DNA of 64,000 bases from JAMXLO01 sp963850535 (GCA_963850535.1 CAWKMC010000039.1:281052-345051); one strand, 5' to 3'. Shown: positions 17,497 through 26,821, counted from the stretch's first letter. Notes: generated by a model from the letters alone, not told the origin. Numbers and translations: made by a program.

Positions 17497-18585
17497 ATGA
17501 GGGCAGCGATCTTCCACGAGCCGCATCAGCCGCTCACCATCGAGAATGTGGAGCATGCGCCGGTGAAGCGCCGTGAGGTACTGGTGCGGAGCGCCTATGC
17601 CGGGCTCTGCCACTCCGACCTGCATTTCATCGACGGGCTGTACACTCATCCTGCCCCCTGCGTGTTGGGCCACGAGGCGGCGGGCGTGATCGAGGCGGTT
17701 GGCGAGGACGTCACCTACGTGAAGCCGGGAGATCACGTGATTACCTGCCTGTCGGTGTTCTGCGGTGAGTGTCCGCAGTGCATGACGGGGCATCCCAATC
17801 TCTGCGAGAACACCGAGGTCAAGCTACAGCCGGGCGCCGCCCGTCGGCTGACCTGGAAGGGCGAGGTTCTCAACCAGTTCGCCAATCTTTCGGCCTTCGC
17901 CGAGTATATGCTGGTGCACGAGCATGCGGTGGTGAAGGTGCGCGACGACATTCCACTGGATCGCTGTGCGCTTGTCGGCTGCGGCGTGATGACCGGCGTC
18001 GGTGCGGTGTTCCATGCCGCGAAGGTGGAACCTGGGTCGACGGTTGCGGTGATCGGCTGCGGCGGCATTGGCTTGTCGGCAGTGAATGGTGCAGCTATGG
18101 CGGGCGCATCGCGCATCATCGCCATCGACACCGTGGCCTCTAAGTTGGATGTCGCGAAGCAAATGGGTGCTACCGATACAATCAACGCCTCCAATGCCGA
18201 TCCGGTGGAGATGGTGAAGGAGATGACAGGCGGCGGCGTGCCGTACTCCTTTGAGGCGATTGGACTGAAGACGACAGCCGAGCAATCGTTCGCCATGTTG
18301 CGTCCGGGCGGTACGGCGACGATCATCGGCATGATTCCCGTAGGCACAAAGATCGAACTGCACGGCGCCGATTTCCTGCGCGACCGCAAGATCCAGGGTA
18401 CCTCGATGGGCGGCAACAGGTTCCGCGTCGACATGCCGCGCCTGTTGGAATTCTATCAGCAGGGCAAGCTGAAGCTGGACCACATGATCTCCGGTCATAT
18501 CAAGCTGTCCGAGATCAACGACGGTTTTGCCCGGATGAAGCAAGGCACTATGGTACGTCAGCTTATCGACTTCTCTGCCGGGTGA
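17497..18585 (+). CDS. Zinc-dependent alcohol dehydrogenase (MDR, class III-like)
   Basis: The 362-residue medium-chain dehydrogenase has catalytic zinc ligands in GLCHSDLH (Cys38) and VLGHEAAG (His59, Glu60), and the four-Cys structural zinc lobe (Cys89, 92, 95, 103 in FCGECPQCMTGHPNLC). The Rossmann motif is VIGCGGIGLSAVNGA. It starts with ATG after a GGAGGGG box. The last bases overlap the GTG start of the ABC permease (GTGA), so it heads that operon. The family oxidises alcohols or, in class III, hydroxymethyl adducts. The substrate is unknown. Confidence 0.9.
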   Translation: MRAAIFHEPHQPLTIENVEHAPVKRREVLVRSAYAGLCHSDLHFIDGLYTHPAPCVLGHEAAGVIEAVGEDVTYVKPGDHVITCLSVFCGECPQCMTGHPNLCENTEVKLQPGAARRLTWKGEVLNQFANLSAFAEYMLVHEHAVVKVRDDIPLDRCALVGCGVMTGVGAVFHAAKVEPGSTVAVIGCGGIGLSAVNGAAMAGASRIIAIDTVASKLDVAKQMGATDTINASNADPVEMVKEMTGGGVPYSFEAIGLKTTAEQSFAMLRPGGTATIIGMIPVGTKIELHGADFLRDRKIQGTSMGGNRFRVDMPRLLEFYQQGKLKLDHMISGHIKLSEINDGFARMKQGTMVRQLIDFSAG

Positions 18586-19364
18586 GGGCGCTGATCGGCC
18601 GCTGGCGCACAGCCTTCGGCTTTCTGTTGCTGTTCCTGTTCTGGGAAGTGGGCGTGCACGTGTTCGGGGTGCGCGAGTATATTTTGCCGCCGCCATCGCA
18701 GGTGTTGCGCGCGCTGGGCAAGAACTGGCAGCCGGTGCTGACCGGTGCCGGCACGACGTCACTCGAGATCATTGCCGGTTATGCGCTGGCCGTGATCGTC
18801 AGCATACCGCTCGCGGTCGGCATCGTGTTCTCGCGGGCGGTGGAAGAGACGGTGTACCCTGTCGTCGTATTCCTGCAGATCGTGCCGAAGATCGCAGTGG
18901 CGCCGCTGTTCATCATCTGGTTCGGCTTTGGCTTTACGCCGAAGCTGCTGCTTGTCTTCCTGCTGTCGTTCTTTCCGATCGTCATAGCCGCAATCGCCGG
19001 CTTTCGCTCGATCGACCCGGAGATCATGGACTTCGTGCACACGACCGGCGCGGGAGCGCTGCGTGCCTTCGCCAAAGTGCGTCTGCCGTATGCGCTGCCG
19101 GACATCTTCACCGGGCTGAAGGTCGGCGCCGCGATTTCCGCCACCGCCGCCGTGGTCGCCGAATTCGTCGCCTCGGATCGAGGGCTCGGCTATCTGCTGC
19201 TGCAATACAACGGCGACCTGAACACGCAGATGGTGTTCGCCACCGTGATGGTCCTGGGCGCGATCGGCCTGCTGGTTTACTTCGCGGTTGAGTTGTTGGA
19301 GCGTCTGGTCATTCCGTGGCATGCATCGCAATCGGACCGGCAGAGCGAACTGACGGTGGGCTGA
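18582..19364 (+). CDS. ABC transporter permease (SsuC/TauC/NMT1-associated type)
   Basis: The 260-residue protein has about six membrane helices and the BPD-transporter inner-membrane loop (EIMDFVHTTGAGALRAFAKVRLPYALPD, the EAA motif). GTG at 18582 overlaps the stop of the dehydrogenase gene. It is followed by a periplasmic binding protein of the NMT1/THI5-like fold and then the ATPase, forming a complete importer of the sulfonate/nitrate/pyrimidine-precursor family. The ligand cannot be predicted. The surrounding catabolic genes suggest an organic growth substrate. Confidence 0.92.
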   Translation: MRALIGRWRTAFGFLLLFLFWEVGVHVFGVREYILPPPSQVLRALGKNWQPVLTGAGTTSLEIIAGYALAVIVSIPLAVGIVFSRAVEETVYPVVVFLQIVPKIAVAPLFIIWFGFGFTPKLLLVFLLSFFPIVIAAIAGFRSIDPEIMDFVHTTGAGALRAFAKVRLPYALPDIFTGLKVGAAISATAAVVAEFVASDRGLGYLLLQYNGDLNTQMVFATVMVLGAIGLLVYFAVELLERLVIPWHASQSDRQSELTVG

Positions 19365-19387
19365 ATGGGAGCGACGGGGAAAACGGA

Positions 19388-20350
19388 ATGGTCAGAACAA
19401 TCGTGCTGCTGCTTGCGATGCTGCTGGCCGCGCCGGCTTCGGCAGAGGATGCTGTTTCGTTCCGGCTCAACTGGTACATGGGCGGTGCGCACGCGCCATT
19501 TTTCCTTGGCAAGCAGCGTGGCTATTACCACGACGCTGGCATCGATTTGACAATCAACGAAGGCCGCGGTTCGGCCAATACTGCTCAGGTCGTTGCCGCC
19601 GGCACCGACACCTTCGGTCTGGCCAACTCCTCATCCGTGATGCGTCTGGTGTCCAAGGATGCGCCGATCCGCACCGTGATGTCGCTGCTCAATACTTCGT
19701 CTTTTGGCGTGATCTCGCTCGAGGAAACGGGGATCCGCGTGCCGAAGGATCTCGAGGGCAAGAAGCTTGCGATCACCGCGGGCGACGCGCTGACGCAGCT
19801 GTTCCCCGCTTTCGCCGGCTTCAACAAGCTAGACACCGGCAAGATCACGCTGGTGCAGATCGATCCCGCGGGCAAGGTGGTCGCGCTGCTGGAGAAGCGG
19901 GTGGACGCCATCCTTGGCGGGCTGGACGATCAATACTTCCTGGTCAAACAGAAGGGCTTCAGCCCCGCCGGCTTGTCGTTCGCCAAGAACGGCGCCAACA
20001 CCGTGGGACTGACCATCCTGACCCAGGACGCAACGATTGCCAGCAAGCCCGACCTGGTGCGCCGCTTCATCGCTGCGACGCAGAAATCATGGGCGGCGGC
20101 GCAGAAAGATCCGGATGCTGCGATCAACGCGCTGCTCAAGGCGAAGCCAGGGCTCGATTTCGAGTCACAGAAGAACCAACTCGTCGCCGATCTGCCAAAC
20201 CTCTACTCACCGGCTACCGAAGGCAAGCCGATCGGTTGGGGCGCGTTATCCGACTGGGAATCGACCGAGAGGCTGCTGAAGCAGTACGGCAATCTGGAGA
20301 CGGATAAGCCGGCCAGCGCCTTTTTCACCAACGACTACCTGCCGCAGTGA
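19388..20350 (+). CDS. ABC transporter substrate-binding protein (NMT1/THI5-like)
   Basis: The 320-residue protein begins with a signal peptide (VRTIVLLLAMLLAAPASAED) and then VSFRLNWYMGGAHAPFFLGKQRGYYHDAG, the start of the NMT1/THI5-like fold that recognises pyrimidine precursors, alkanesulfonates or related ligands. ATG 19388 is preceded by a GGGGA box. An upstream in-frame GTG (19316) would bury the signal peptide and is disfavoured. It sits between the permease and the ATPase. The protein acts in the periplasm. Confidence 0.9.
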   Translation: MVRTIVLLLAMLLAAPASAEDAVSFRLNWYMGGAHAPFFLGKQRGYYHDAGIDLTINEGRGSANTAQVVAAGTDTFGLANSSSVMRLVSKDAPIRTVMSLLNTSSFGVISLEETGIRVPKDLEGKKLAITAGDALTQLFPAFAGFNKLDTGKITLVQIDPAGKVVALLEKRVDAILGGLDDQYFLVKQKGFSPAGLSFAKNGANTVGLTILTQDATIASKPDLVRRFIAATQKSWAAAQKDPDAAINALLKAKPGLDFESQKNQLVADLPNLYSPATEGKPIGWGALSDWESTERLLKQYGNLETDKPASAFFTNDYLPQ

Positions 20351-21141
20351 GCGAAGCGCCGGCGGCGATCGTTACGCGCCGGCTGTCCAAGACCTTTCAG
20401 CGCGGCGCGGTGACGACGATCGCGCTCGATACGATCGACCTGACCGTTACGCGCGGCGAGTTCGTGGCGATCGTCGGTCCCTCCGGCTGTGGCAAGAGCA
20501 CCCTGCTGCGACTGATTGCCGGGCTGCTGCGGCCCAGTGCAGGCGAGGTGATGACCAATGGTCACGCGGTGGTGCGGCCGGTGACCGATATCGGTATCGT
20601 GTTCCAAAACCCTGTGCTGCTCGAGTGGCGTAACGTGCTGGACAATGTGCTGGTGCAGGCGGAACTTCGCGGTCTGCGTGCCTCAGGGTACCGGGATCGC
20701 GCAGTCGCTTTGCTGGACACCGTCGGGCTTGGCGACTTTCTCAACAACAGGCCGCGTGAGCTGTCCGGCGGAATGCGCCAGCGGGCCTCGATCGTGCGCG
20801 CGCTGATCCACGATCCGCCGCTCCTGGTGATGGATGAGCCGTTCGGTGCGCTTGACGCATTGACGCGCGAGCAGATGCGCATTGATCTGGAGGCGCTGTG
20901 GCTGCGGACCGGCAAGACGGTCTTGTTCGTCACCCACAGCATCGATGAAGCGGTGCTGTTGGCCGACCGGGTAGTGGTGATGTCCCCACGGCCGGGTCGG
21001 ATCGAGCAGGTGATCGAGGTCGATCTACCGCGGCCGCGCGGAATTGAGGCACGCCGTACGGCGCCATTCGTCGAACTGACGCAACAGATCACGCAGATCT
21101 TCCTGTCACGCGGTATTCTGCACGGAACCGGCGGTCTCTGA
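20347..21141 (+). CDS. ABC transporter ATP-binding protein (SsuB/TauB type)
   Basis: The 264-residue ATPase has Walker A (GPSGCGKST), the Q-loop in IVFQNPVLLEW, the signature LSGGMRQRASI, Walker B with the catalytic Glu (LLVMDEPFGALD) and the switch His in FVTHSIDEAVLLADR. The GTG start overlaps the stop of the binding-protein gene as GTGA, so translation is coupled. It energises the importer encoded by the two preceding genes. Confidence 0.94.
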   Translation: MSEAPAAIVTRRLSKTFQRGAVTTIALDTIDLTVTRGEFVAIVGPSGCGKSTLLRLIAGLLRPSAGEVMTNGHAVVRPVTDIGIVFQNPVLLEWRNVLDNVLVQAELRGLRASGYRDRAVALLDTVGLGDFLNNRPRELSGGMRQRASIVRALIHDPPLLVMDEPFGALDALTREQMRIDLEALWLRTGKTVLFVTHSIDEAVLLADRVVVMSPRPGRIEQVIEVDLPRPRGIEARRTAPFVELTQQITQIFLSRGILHGTGGL

Positions 21142-21151
21142 GGAGGGGTTG

Positions 21152-22090
21152 ATGCGCGTCGCAATGCTGGGGGTCGGGCACTGGCACGCCGGCATGCACG
21201 CCAAGGGTGTGCTGGAAGCAGGCGCGGAAATCGTCGGTGTCTGGGATCCGGATGTCGGTGCGGTCGCGCGGTTCGTTGACGCCTGTGGCGGTAGCGCGCG
21301 TACGGATGCAGCGGCAGCAATCGCTGACCGGCCCGACCTCGTCATCGCGCTAGGTCGAGGCCCAGCGGCGGCCGCGCAGCTCGCCTGGCTGATCGAGCAG
21401 GGGATACCGATCCTGGCCGATAAGCCGATTGGCCTGAGCTATGCGGATGTTGCACCACTTGCTGATGCGGCCGAGCGACGGAACCGGTTCGTGTCGGTAG
21501 CGCTGGTCAACCGCATCGGCGGGGCGGCCGAGGCACTACACGACTGCGGGCGGCTGGTGCATTTCTACTTCCGCATCATTAATGGGCATCCCCGGCGTTA
21601 CCGTGATTGGCACGTGCCCTGGATGCTCGATCCGCAGCAGAGCGGCGGTGGCGCGCTGCGCAATCTGGGTGTGCATGGCGTCCATGCTTTTCTTACCGTT
21701 GCTGGCCAAAGGCCGGTGCATGTCGAACATGCAGTGTTCCACAGCGTATTCGGCGAAGCGGTCGAGGACTATGCCGCGGTCGTGCTGAAGGCGCGGGGCG
21801 GCATGGTGGGGATAGTGGAGGCGGGCTACACCCATCCGGACGTCGGCGGCAGCTTCGAGATGCGCATCAACGGCGAGCACGGTGCGTTAGTGGACGATGG
21901 TACCAGGCTCATCGCGGTGCCGCCACGCATGCTGGACCAGGTCGCCCATGTGCCGTCCAACCAGCGCTATAGCAAGTTCGTGGTGGACACCCTGGATCGG
22001 ATTGCGTCTGGCCGGCCGCCGCTCGTCTCATTGCGCGAGTTTGCCACCGCGACAGCGCTGGTGGACGACTGCTATCAGCGGCAAGCTTGA
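21152..22090 (+). CDS. Gfo/Idh/MocA-family oxidoreductase
   Basis: The 312-residue protein opens RVAMLGVGHWHAGMHAKG, the NAD(P)-binding Rossmann turn of this family, with the family Lys in ILADKPIGLSY (the EKP-like motif reads DKP) and a C-terminal substrate domain (GGALRNLGVHGVHAFLTVAG). ATG 21152 follows AGGAGG closely. It is 10 bases after the ABC ATPase gene, so it belongs to the same operon and may oxidise the imported compound. Family members act on sugars, inositols and related polyols. The actual substrate is unknown. Confidence 0.85.
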   Translation: MRVAMLGVGHWHAGMHAKGVLEAGAEIVGVWDPDVGAVARFVDACGGSARTDAAAAIADRPDLVIALGRGPAAAAQLAWLIEQGIPILADKPIGLSYADVAPLADAAERRNRFVSVALVNRIGGAAEALHDCGRLVHFYFRIINGHPRRYRDWHVPWMLDPQQSGGGALRNLGVHGVHAFLTVAGQRPVHVEHAVFHSVFGEAVEDYAAVVLKARGGMVGIVEAGYTHPDVGGSFEMRINGEHGALVDDGTRLIAVPPRMLDQVAHVPSNQRYSKFVVDTLDRIASGRPPLVSLREFATATALVDDCYQRQA

Positions 22091-22144
22091 CCGCAGCTCT
22101 TACGCGCCTCAAATGGAGATCGATCAATCCATGGATCAGGCGTG

Positions 22145-22898
22145 ATGGCTACGACGTCGATCACGATCGAGGAGACGTCACTCGTCCGGCAGCTTCTGGA
22201 ACGCGCCGACGATGCACTGATCCTGGGGCATCGGCTGTCGGAATGGACAGGCCACGCGCCGCTGCTCGAGGAGGAACTGGCGCTGGCAAACATTGCGCTC
22301 GACCTGATCGGGCAGGCGCGCTTGCTGTATGAATATGCCGGCACGCTGACGGGTCACAGCGAAGACCAGCTTGCCTATCTGCGCGACGCTCAGAGCTGGC
22401 GCAACTGCCTGATCATGGAGCTGCCCAACGGGGATTTTGCCTTCAGCATTGCGCGGCTGCTGCTGGTGTCGGCCTTCGTCGACCCGTTCTGGCGCGCATC
22501 GCGCGTATCGAGTGATGCGACCGTCGCTGCAATTGCTGCCAAGGCGGAGAAAGAAACCGCTTATCACCTGCGCCACGCCGGCGAATGGTTGATCCGCCTC
22601 GGCGACGGCACGGAGGAAAGCCATCGTCGTGCGCAGGCGGCGATCGAACTCGCTGTCGCCGTATACCGGCGAAATGTTCGAAACATCGGCGGCCGACGGA
22701 GTATTCGCGGACCCGGCGACACTGCGTGATACTTGGATTGCAAGCGTGGACGATATCCTGTCGCGGGCAACGCTGGTGCGACCACAGGACGGTTGGATGC
22801 AGTCGGGCGGACGCAGCGGTCGGCACACCGAGCATCTCGGCTACCTATTGGCCGAGATGCAGTTCCTGCAGCGCGCCTATCCCGGTGCAGCATGGTAG
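22145..22898 (+). pseudogene. paaC: Phenylacetyl-CoA epoxidase subunit PaaC, broken by one extra base
   Basis: The first part is a typical PaaC ferritin-like helical protein (ALILGHRLSEWTGHAPLLEEE, ANIALDLIGQARLLYEYAG, LPNGDFAFSIARLLL, KAEKETAYHLRHAGEWLIRLGDGTEES). After QAAIEL the frame is lost. Dropping one base (G at 22652) gives AIELLSPYTGEMFE and the usual C-terminus (PQDGWMQSGGRSGRHTEHLG, LLAEMQFLQRAYPGAAW) ending at 22898. PaaC is the non-catalytic partner that binds PaaA in the di-iron epoxidase. paaD overlaps its stop. paaA and paaB are 9 kb away on the other strand. Confidence 0.88.
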
Positions 22899-23380
22899 AA
22901 CAACCGTCCTTGCGCGAGCGCGCATTGGCCGCACTGGAAGCCGTCACTGACCCGGAAATACCCGTATTGACGATCGCGGATCTGGGGGTTCTTCGCGACG
23001 TGTCGGTGCACGGCGATACTGTGGATGTCACGATCACGCCGACTTATTCCGGCTGCCCGGCCATGAACATGATCATGCTGGATATCGAGACTGCGCTGGC
23101 GCGGGCCAACATCAGCGCTCGCGTTCATACGCGGTTGTCGCCGGCCTGGACCACGGACTGGTTGAGCGATGCCGGGCATCGCAAGCTGGCTGCGTCCGGC
23201 ATCGCGCCGCCGGCGCATACCGCGTCGCGTCGCGCCCTGTTCGGTCAGGAACATCCGGTCTGTCCACGTTGCGGCAGTGCGGACACCGAGCTGATCAGCG
23301 AATTCGGCTCGACCGCGTGCAAGTCGCTGCATCGCTGTCGTTCGTGCCGTGAGCCGTTCGACGCATTCAAGTGCCACTGA
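22892..23380 (+). CDS. paaD: PaaD-type iron-sulfur/metal assembly protein for the epoxidase
   Basis: The 162-residue protein has an N-terminal MIP18/DUF59 domain (DPEIPVLTIADLGVLRDV, TPTYSGCPAMNMI) and a C-terminal zinc-ribbon-like tail with CPRCGS and CRSC pairs, the standard PaaD architecture. PaaD is needed for maturation of the PaaABCE complex, probably in metal or Fe-S assembly. ATG 22892 overlaps the end of paaC by 7 bases. No paaE reductase follows, which is unusual because paaABCDE are normally contiguous. Confidence 0.9.
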   Translation: MVEQPSLRERALAALEAVTDPEIPVLTIADLGVLRDVSVHGDTVDVTITPTYSGCPAMNMIMLDIETALARANISARVHTRLSPAWTTDWLSDAGHRKLAASGIAPPAHTASRRALFGQEHPVCPRCGSADTELISEFGSTACKSLHRCRSCREPFDAFKCH

Positions 23381-23394
23381 CCGAAGGGGAGGAG

Positions 23395-23790
23395 ATGATG
23401 GCGAGACAAGCGATCGTGACCGACAAGGCACCGAAGCCGGGCGGCCATTTCGCGCAGGCGATCGCGGTGGAAGCGACCGGAAAGCTTGTGTTCATTTCGG
23501 GCATGGTTGCGCAGCGGCCTGACGGAACAATCGCTGGCATCGGCGATATCGAGGCGCAGACGCGCCAGGTCTGCGAGAACGTCAAGGCGGCGGTAGAGGC
23601 CGCCGGCGGCACGCTTGCCAACGTCTGCCGCGTCGATGTCTACGTGCGCAACATGGAAAACCTGGCGCCGATCCATAAGGTGCGCCGCGAGTACTTCCCG
23701 TCGCCGCCTCCAGCCTCCACGCTGGTCGAGGTGAGCAAGTTCACGCATCCCGACTATCTGATCGAGATGAACGCAATCGCCGTGGTGTGA
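23395..23790 (+). CDS. RidA/YjgF-family protein
   Basis: The 131-residue protein has the family stretch VFISGMVAQRPDG and QTRQVCENVKAAVEAAGG, with the conserved Arg near VCRVDVYVRN and Glu in the C-terminal IEMNAIAVV. RidA proteins form trimers that deaminate reactive enamine/imine intermediates. Subfamilies in catabolic clusters hydrolyse specific imines or aminoacrylate-like compounds. A strong AAGGGGAGGAG box precedes ATG 23395 and 23398, and either may be used. It lies 14 bases after paaD in the same orientation. Confidence 0.9.
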   Translation: MMARQAIVTDKAPKPGGHFAQAIAVEATGKLVFISGMVAQRPDGTIAGIGDIEAQTRQVCENVKAAVEAAGGTLANVCRVDVYVRNMENLAPIHKVRREYFPSPPPASTLVEVSKFTHPDYLIEMNAIAVV

Positions 23791-23792
23791 TC

Positions 23793-23810
23793 CTTCGGCC
23801 TTGGCCGAAG
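23793..23810. other. Short hairpin after the RidA gene
   Basis: CTTCGGCC and GGCCGAAG form an 8-base inverted repeat just after the RidA stop, without a T-run. It may be a weak terminator or an RNA-stability element before the hydrolase gene. Confidence 0.35.
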
Positions 23811-23874
23811 CAAACGCGGATAGAAGAAAGTCGTTGGACGACGCATATCGGGCCGACACATAGGAGGCCCACTC

Positions 23875-24840
23875 ATGCCAGTTCTGCTTGATCCGCGCGA
23901 GCAGCAGTTTCGCATTGCCAGCCATCATGCCGGGCTGTCACTGTTCCTGCGCTACCTGCCGGCAAACGAAAGTGTGCTGGCGAAGGGCGTCGTGCTGTAT
24001 GTGCACGGCGCGACCTTCCCTTCGGCGCTGTCGATTGCGCATCGCTTCGACGGCCGCTCCTGGCGTGACGAACTCTGTGCCGCGGGGTTTCATGTCTGGG
24101 CACTCGACTTTCATGGCTATGGTAACTCCGATCCTTACCCCGCCATGTCCGAGGCCCCGGATGGCAAAGAACCGCTCTGCTCGACCGACGACGCCAGCTG
24201 GCAAGTCGAGCAGGCCGTACGCTTCATCTGCCAGCATCATACCGTGACGCGGATTTCTCTGATTGCGCATTCATGGGCAACGATCGTCGCCGGACGCTTC
24301 GCTGCACGCAGCGCTGATCTGGTCGATCGCCTCGTCCTGTTCGGACCCATCGCCCAGCGGAGCGGGGGCGCCGCGGCCGACTTTCCGGCTTGGCGTCTGG
24401 TTTCGCTGCAGGACCAGTGGCAGCGCTTCACCTCTGAGGTGCCAGCAGGCGAAGCTCCTGTCCTGTCGCGTCGGCATTTTGCCGAATGGGGCGAGAGCTA
24501 TCTCGACAGCGATCCGACGAGCAGGACCCGCACGCCGGCCAGCGTGAAGACACCGAGTGGACCATGGTACGATATTGGTCGCGCCTGGGCTGGCGATCTC
24601 GCTTACCAACCGGAGCGGGTGATGGCGCCGGTTGCGATCATCCGTGGCGAATGGGACAGCATGTGTCGCGACGATGATGCACAGTGGCTCTTTGCAGCGT
24701 TCGCCAGGGCGCCGATCAGGCGCGACGTGAAGATCGGCCGCGCCACGCACCTGATGCACCTGGAGTCGAACCGCTATGGGCTGTATCGCGAGACGCAGGC
24801 CTTTCTTGCCGGCGGCGATCAGCCAATCGATGCCATCTGA
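23875..24840 (+). CDS. Alpha/beta-hydrolase
   Basis: The 321-residue protein has the alpha/beta-hydrolase oxyanion strand VVLYVHGATFPSA, DFHGYGNSDPY, the nucleophile elbow LIAHSWAT (the usual GxSxG reads AHSWA), an acid in IRGEWDSMCRDDD and the catalytic His in GRATHLMHLES. It is cytoplasmic, with no signal peptide. A TAGGAGG box precedes the ATG. It lies within the catabolic run downstream of paaD and RidA, so ester, lactone or C-C bond hydrolysis of a ring-opened intermediate is possible but not shown. Confidence 0.87.
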   Translation: MPVLLDPREQQFRIASHHAGLSLFLRYLPANESVLAKGVVLYVHGATFPSALSIAHRFDGRSWRDELCAAGFHVWALDFHGYGNSDPYPAMSEAPDGKEPLCSTDDASWQVEQAVRFICQHHTVTRISLIAHSWATIVAGRFAARSADLVDRLVLFGPIAQRSGGAAADFPAWRLVSLQDQWQRFTSEVPAGEAPVLSRRHFAEWGESYLDSDPTSRTRTPASVKTPSGPWYDIGRAWAGDLAYQPERVMAPVAIIRGEWDSMCRDDDAQWLFAAFARAPIRRDVKIGRATHLMHLESNRYGLYRETQAFLAGGDQPIDAI

Positions 24841-24860
24841 GGAAGCCAAGGAAGAGCGTA

Positions 24861-25467
24861 ATGTTTGCAGTGATCTTTGAGGTACAGCCTAAGTCGGACC
24901 GCTGGGACCAGTATCTGGATCTGGCGAAACTGCTGCGACCGGAACTTGAACAGATCAAAGGCTTTATCGACAACGAACGCTTCAGGAGTCGCCGAACCGA
25001 GGGCCGGCTGCTCTCGCTGTCGATCTGGGCCGACGAGAAGGCAGTGGTCCGCTGGCGGACTCACGCGATGCATCATGGCGTGCAGGAGAAAGGAAAATTC
25101 GAGGTATTCGAAGATTACCACCTGCGGGTCGGTGAGGTCACCGCTGACACGCAGGCTCCGTCTGGGGGGCATCTGGAGCAGCAGCGCTTCGACGCTACCG
25201 AGGTCGGTGCGGCGAAGGTGATCAGTGTTTGCGAAGGTGAAGTGGTCCCCGAAGCCTCCGAGCGCCGGTGTGCACGACGCGGAGTTGTATGAAAGCATCA
25301 CGGAACCGGGAAAGCTCTTGCGATTGGTGTCTTGGCAAGACGCAGCCGCGGCTGAAGCCTGGCACCCCGGATCCGTGCGGCATCGGCGCATCGTGGTGAT
25401 CCGTGACTATGGCATGGCGGATCGGCGCGAGGCGCCGCAGTATTATCCCGACGTCGGCCGCCACTAG
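24861..25467 (+). pseudogene. Two-domain ABM (antibiotic biosynthesis monooxygenase) fold protein, broken by one extra base
   Basis: The first half (FAVIFEVQPKSDRWDQYLDL, LLSLSIWADEKAVVRWRTHAMHH) is a dimeric ferredoxin-like ABM domain. After AAKVISVCEGEVV the frame breaks inside a run of four C (25247-25250). With three C it reads VVPKPPSAGVHDAELYESIT and continues KLLRLVSWQDAAAAEAW to 25467, the usual second half. Start ATG 24861 follows AAGGAAGAG. The family includes cofactor-free monooxygenases and heme-degrading enzymes. Here it is 20 bases after the hydrolase gene. The homopolymer context makes a sequence error likely. Confidence 0.8.
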
Positions 25468-25556
25468 GGCGGCGGCTCTCCCCGACAGTGTGCGATTTTC
25501 ATTGCGCCGGGAACCCTCTACACTTCCAACAGCGCACCGCCGAGGGAGATCATCAG

Positions 25557-26438
25557 ATGAGCGTTTTGCGTGGCAATAACGGCCCCCGCTACAAGCACAA
25601 CGCCGATAGCTCCGCGCCTTACGACACGATCACCGTCGACAAGCTCACGCCCATCGTTGGTGCGGAGATCGGTGGCGTTGATCTTTCGCAGCCGCTCGGG
25701 AATCAGACATTCGAGGAGATCCATCGCGCGCTAGCCGAGAACCTGGTGATCTTCTTTCGCGACCAGCACATCAGCGAGGATCAGCATCTGGATTTCGGCC
25801 GCCGCTTTGGCAAGTTGCATGTCCATCCCGCCGCGCCGCACGCGCCAGGCCATCCCGAGTTGATGATCATCCATGCTGATAAGGATTCGCCGCGTGCCAA
25901 TGGCGAGGGCTGGCATAGCGACGTGTCGTGTGACGAGGAGCCGCCGATGGGCAGCATCCTCTATATCCGCAACTGTCCACCGCGCGGTGGCGATACGTTG
26001 TTCGCCTCGATGTATGCTGCCTACGAGGCGCTGTCGGATCGGATGAAGCGCTATCTGGAGGGGCTGACCGCGATGCATGATGGCGAGGACGCCTATCGCG
26101 GTACTTATGCCAACTATGGCGTCGCCGACAAGGCCACCTATCCGCGCGCCGAGCACCCGGTGATCCGCACGCATCCGGTGACCGGGAAGCGCGCACTCTA
26201 CGTCAATCGCGGCTTTACCAAGCGCATCGTCGGTGTGCCGCGCGATGAGAGCAACGCCATTCTGCACTACCTGTGGGATCTCGCTGAAGACCCACTGTTC
26301 CAGTGCCGCTTCCGCTGGCGAGAGAACTCTATCGCGTTCTGGGACAATCGCTGCGTGCAGCATCGTGCGATGTGGGACTACTGGCCAAATACGCGATCCG
26401 GGCATCGCGTCACGGTCGCCGGCGACAGGCCGGTCTGA
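25557..26438 (+). CDS. TauD/TfdA-family 2-oxoglutarate-dependent dioxygenase
   Basis: The 293-residue protein has the Fe(II) ligands in GWHSDVSCDEEPP (His120, Asp122) and the distal His in WDNRCVQHRAMWDY, with the 2-oxoglutarate-binding Arg nearby in RSGHRVTV. The opening IVGAEIGGVDLSQPL is characteristic. ATG 25557 follows GAGGGAG. Its stop overlaps the next ATG as TGATG. These enzymes hydroxylate carbon next to sulfonate, ether or amine groups and release the fragment. The substrate is unknown, but an oxidative dealkylation or desulfonation step would suit the island. Confidence 0.92.
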   Translation: MSVLRGNNGPRYKHNADSSAPYDTITVDKLTPIVGAEIGGVDLSQPLGNQTFEEIHRALAENLVIFFRDQHISEDQHLDFGRRFGKLHVHPAAPHAPGHPELMIIHADKDSPRANGEGWHSDVSCDEEPPMGSILYIRNCPPRGGDTLFASMYAAYEALSDRMKRYLEGLTAMHDGEDAYRGTYANYGVADKATYPRAEHPVIRTHPVTGKRALYVNRGFTKRIVGVPRDESNAILHYLWDLAEDPLFQCRFRWRENSIAFWDNRCVQHRAMWDYWPNTRSGHRVTVAGDRPV

Positions 26439-26821
26439 TGGCGAACGCCGTGAACTCGCCACTCGGCGTTTACCTCGAATATCTGGCCAAGGGCGAACTG
26501 GCCTATCAGTTCAGCCCAGAGGCAAACGCCGCGGTGTTCTACCCGCGGATGATCTGCCCGATCACCGGCAGCCACAATCTGCAATGGCGGACAAGCAAAG
26601 GTTTGGGCACGGTGCATGCCACCACAGTGGTGTTTCCGCAGAAAGGCGATCCATACAATGTCGCGCTGATCGACATGGACGAGGGCTTTCGCCTGATGAG
26701 CCGGGTCGAGGACATTCCTCCCCCCGATGTGCGTATCGGGATGCGGGTGAAGTTCCGAGTGCATCCGGCCGAAGGCGACGAACCGCCCTATCCTGTATTC
26801 ACGCCGACAGGTGCCGCATGA
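26438..26821 (+). CDS. DUF35 OB-fold protein, partner of the thiolase
   Basis: The 127-residue protein begins SPLGVYLEYLAKGELAYQF and contains an OB-fold (GTVHATTVVFPQKGDPYNVALIDMDEGFRLMSRV). The N-terminal zinc ribbon is degraded: the usual CPxCGS reads CPITGS, leaving one Cys. DUF35 proteins bind acyl-CoA and form complexes with SCP-x-type thiolases or aldolases, as in sterol side-chain breakdown. Here the stop overlaps the thiolase ATG (ATGA), strongly supporting a complex. Confidence 0.88.
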   Translation: MANAVNSPLGVYLEYLAKGELAYQFSPEANAAVFYPRMICPITGSHNLQWRTSKGLGTVHATTVVFPQKGDPYNVALIDMDEGFRLMSRVEDIPPPDVRIGMRVKFRVHPAEGDEPPYPVFTPTGAA

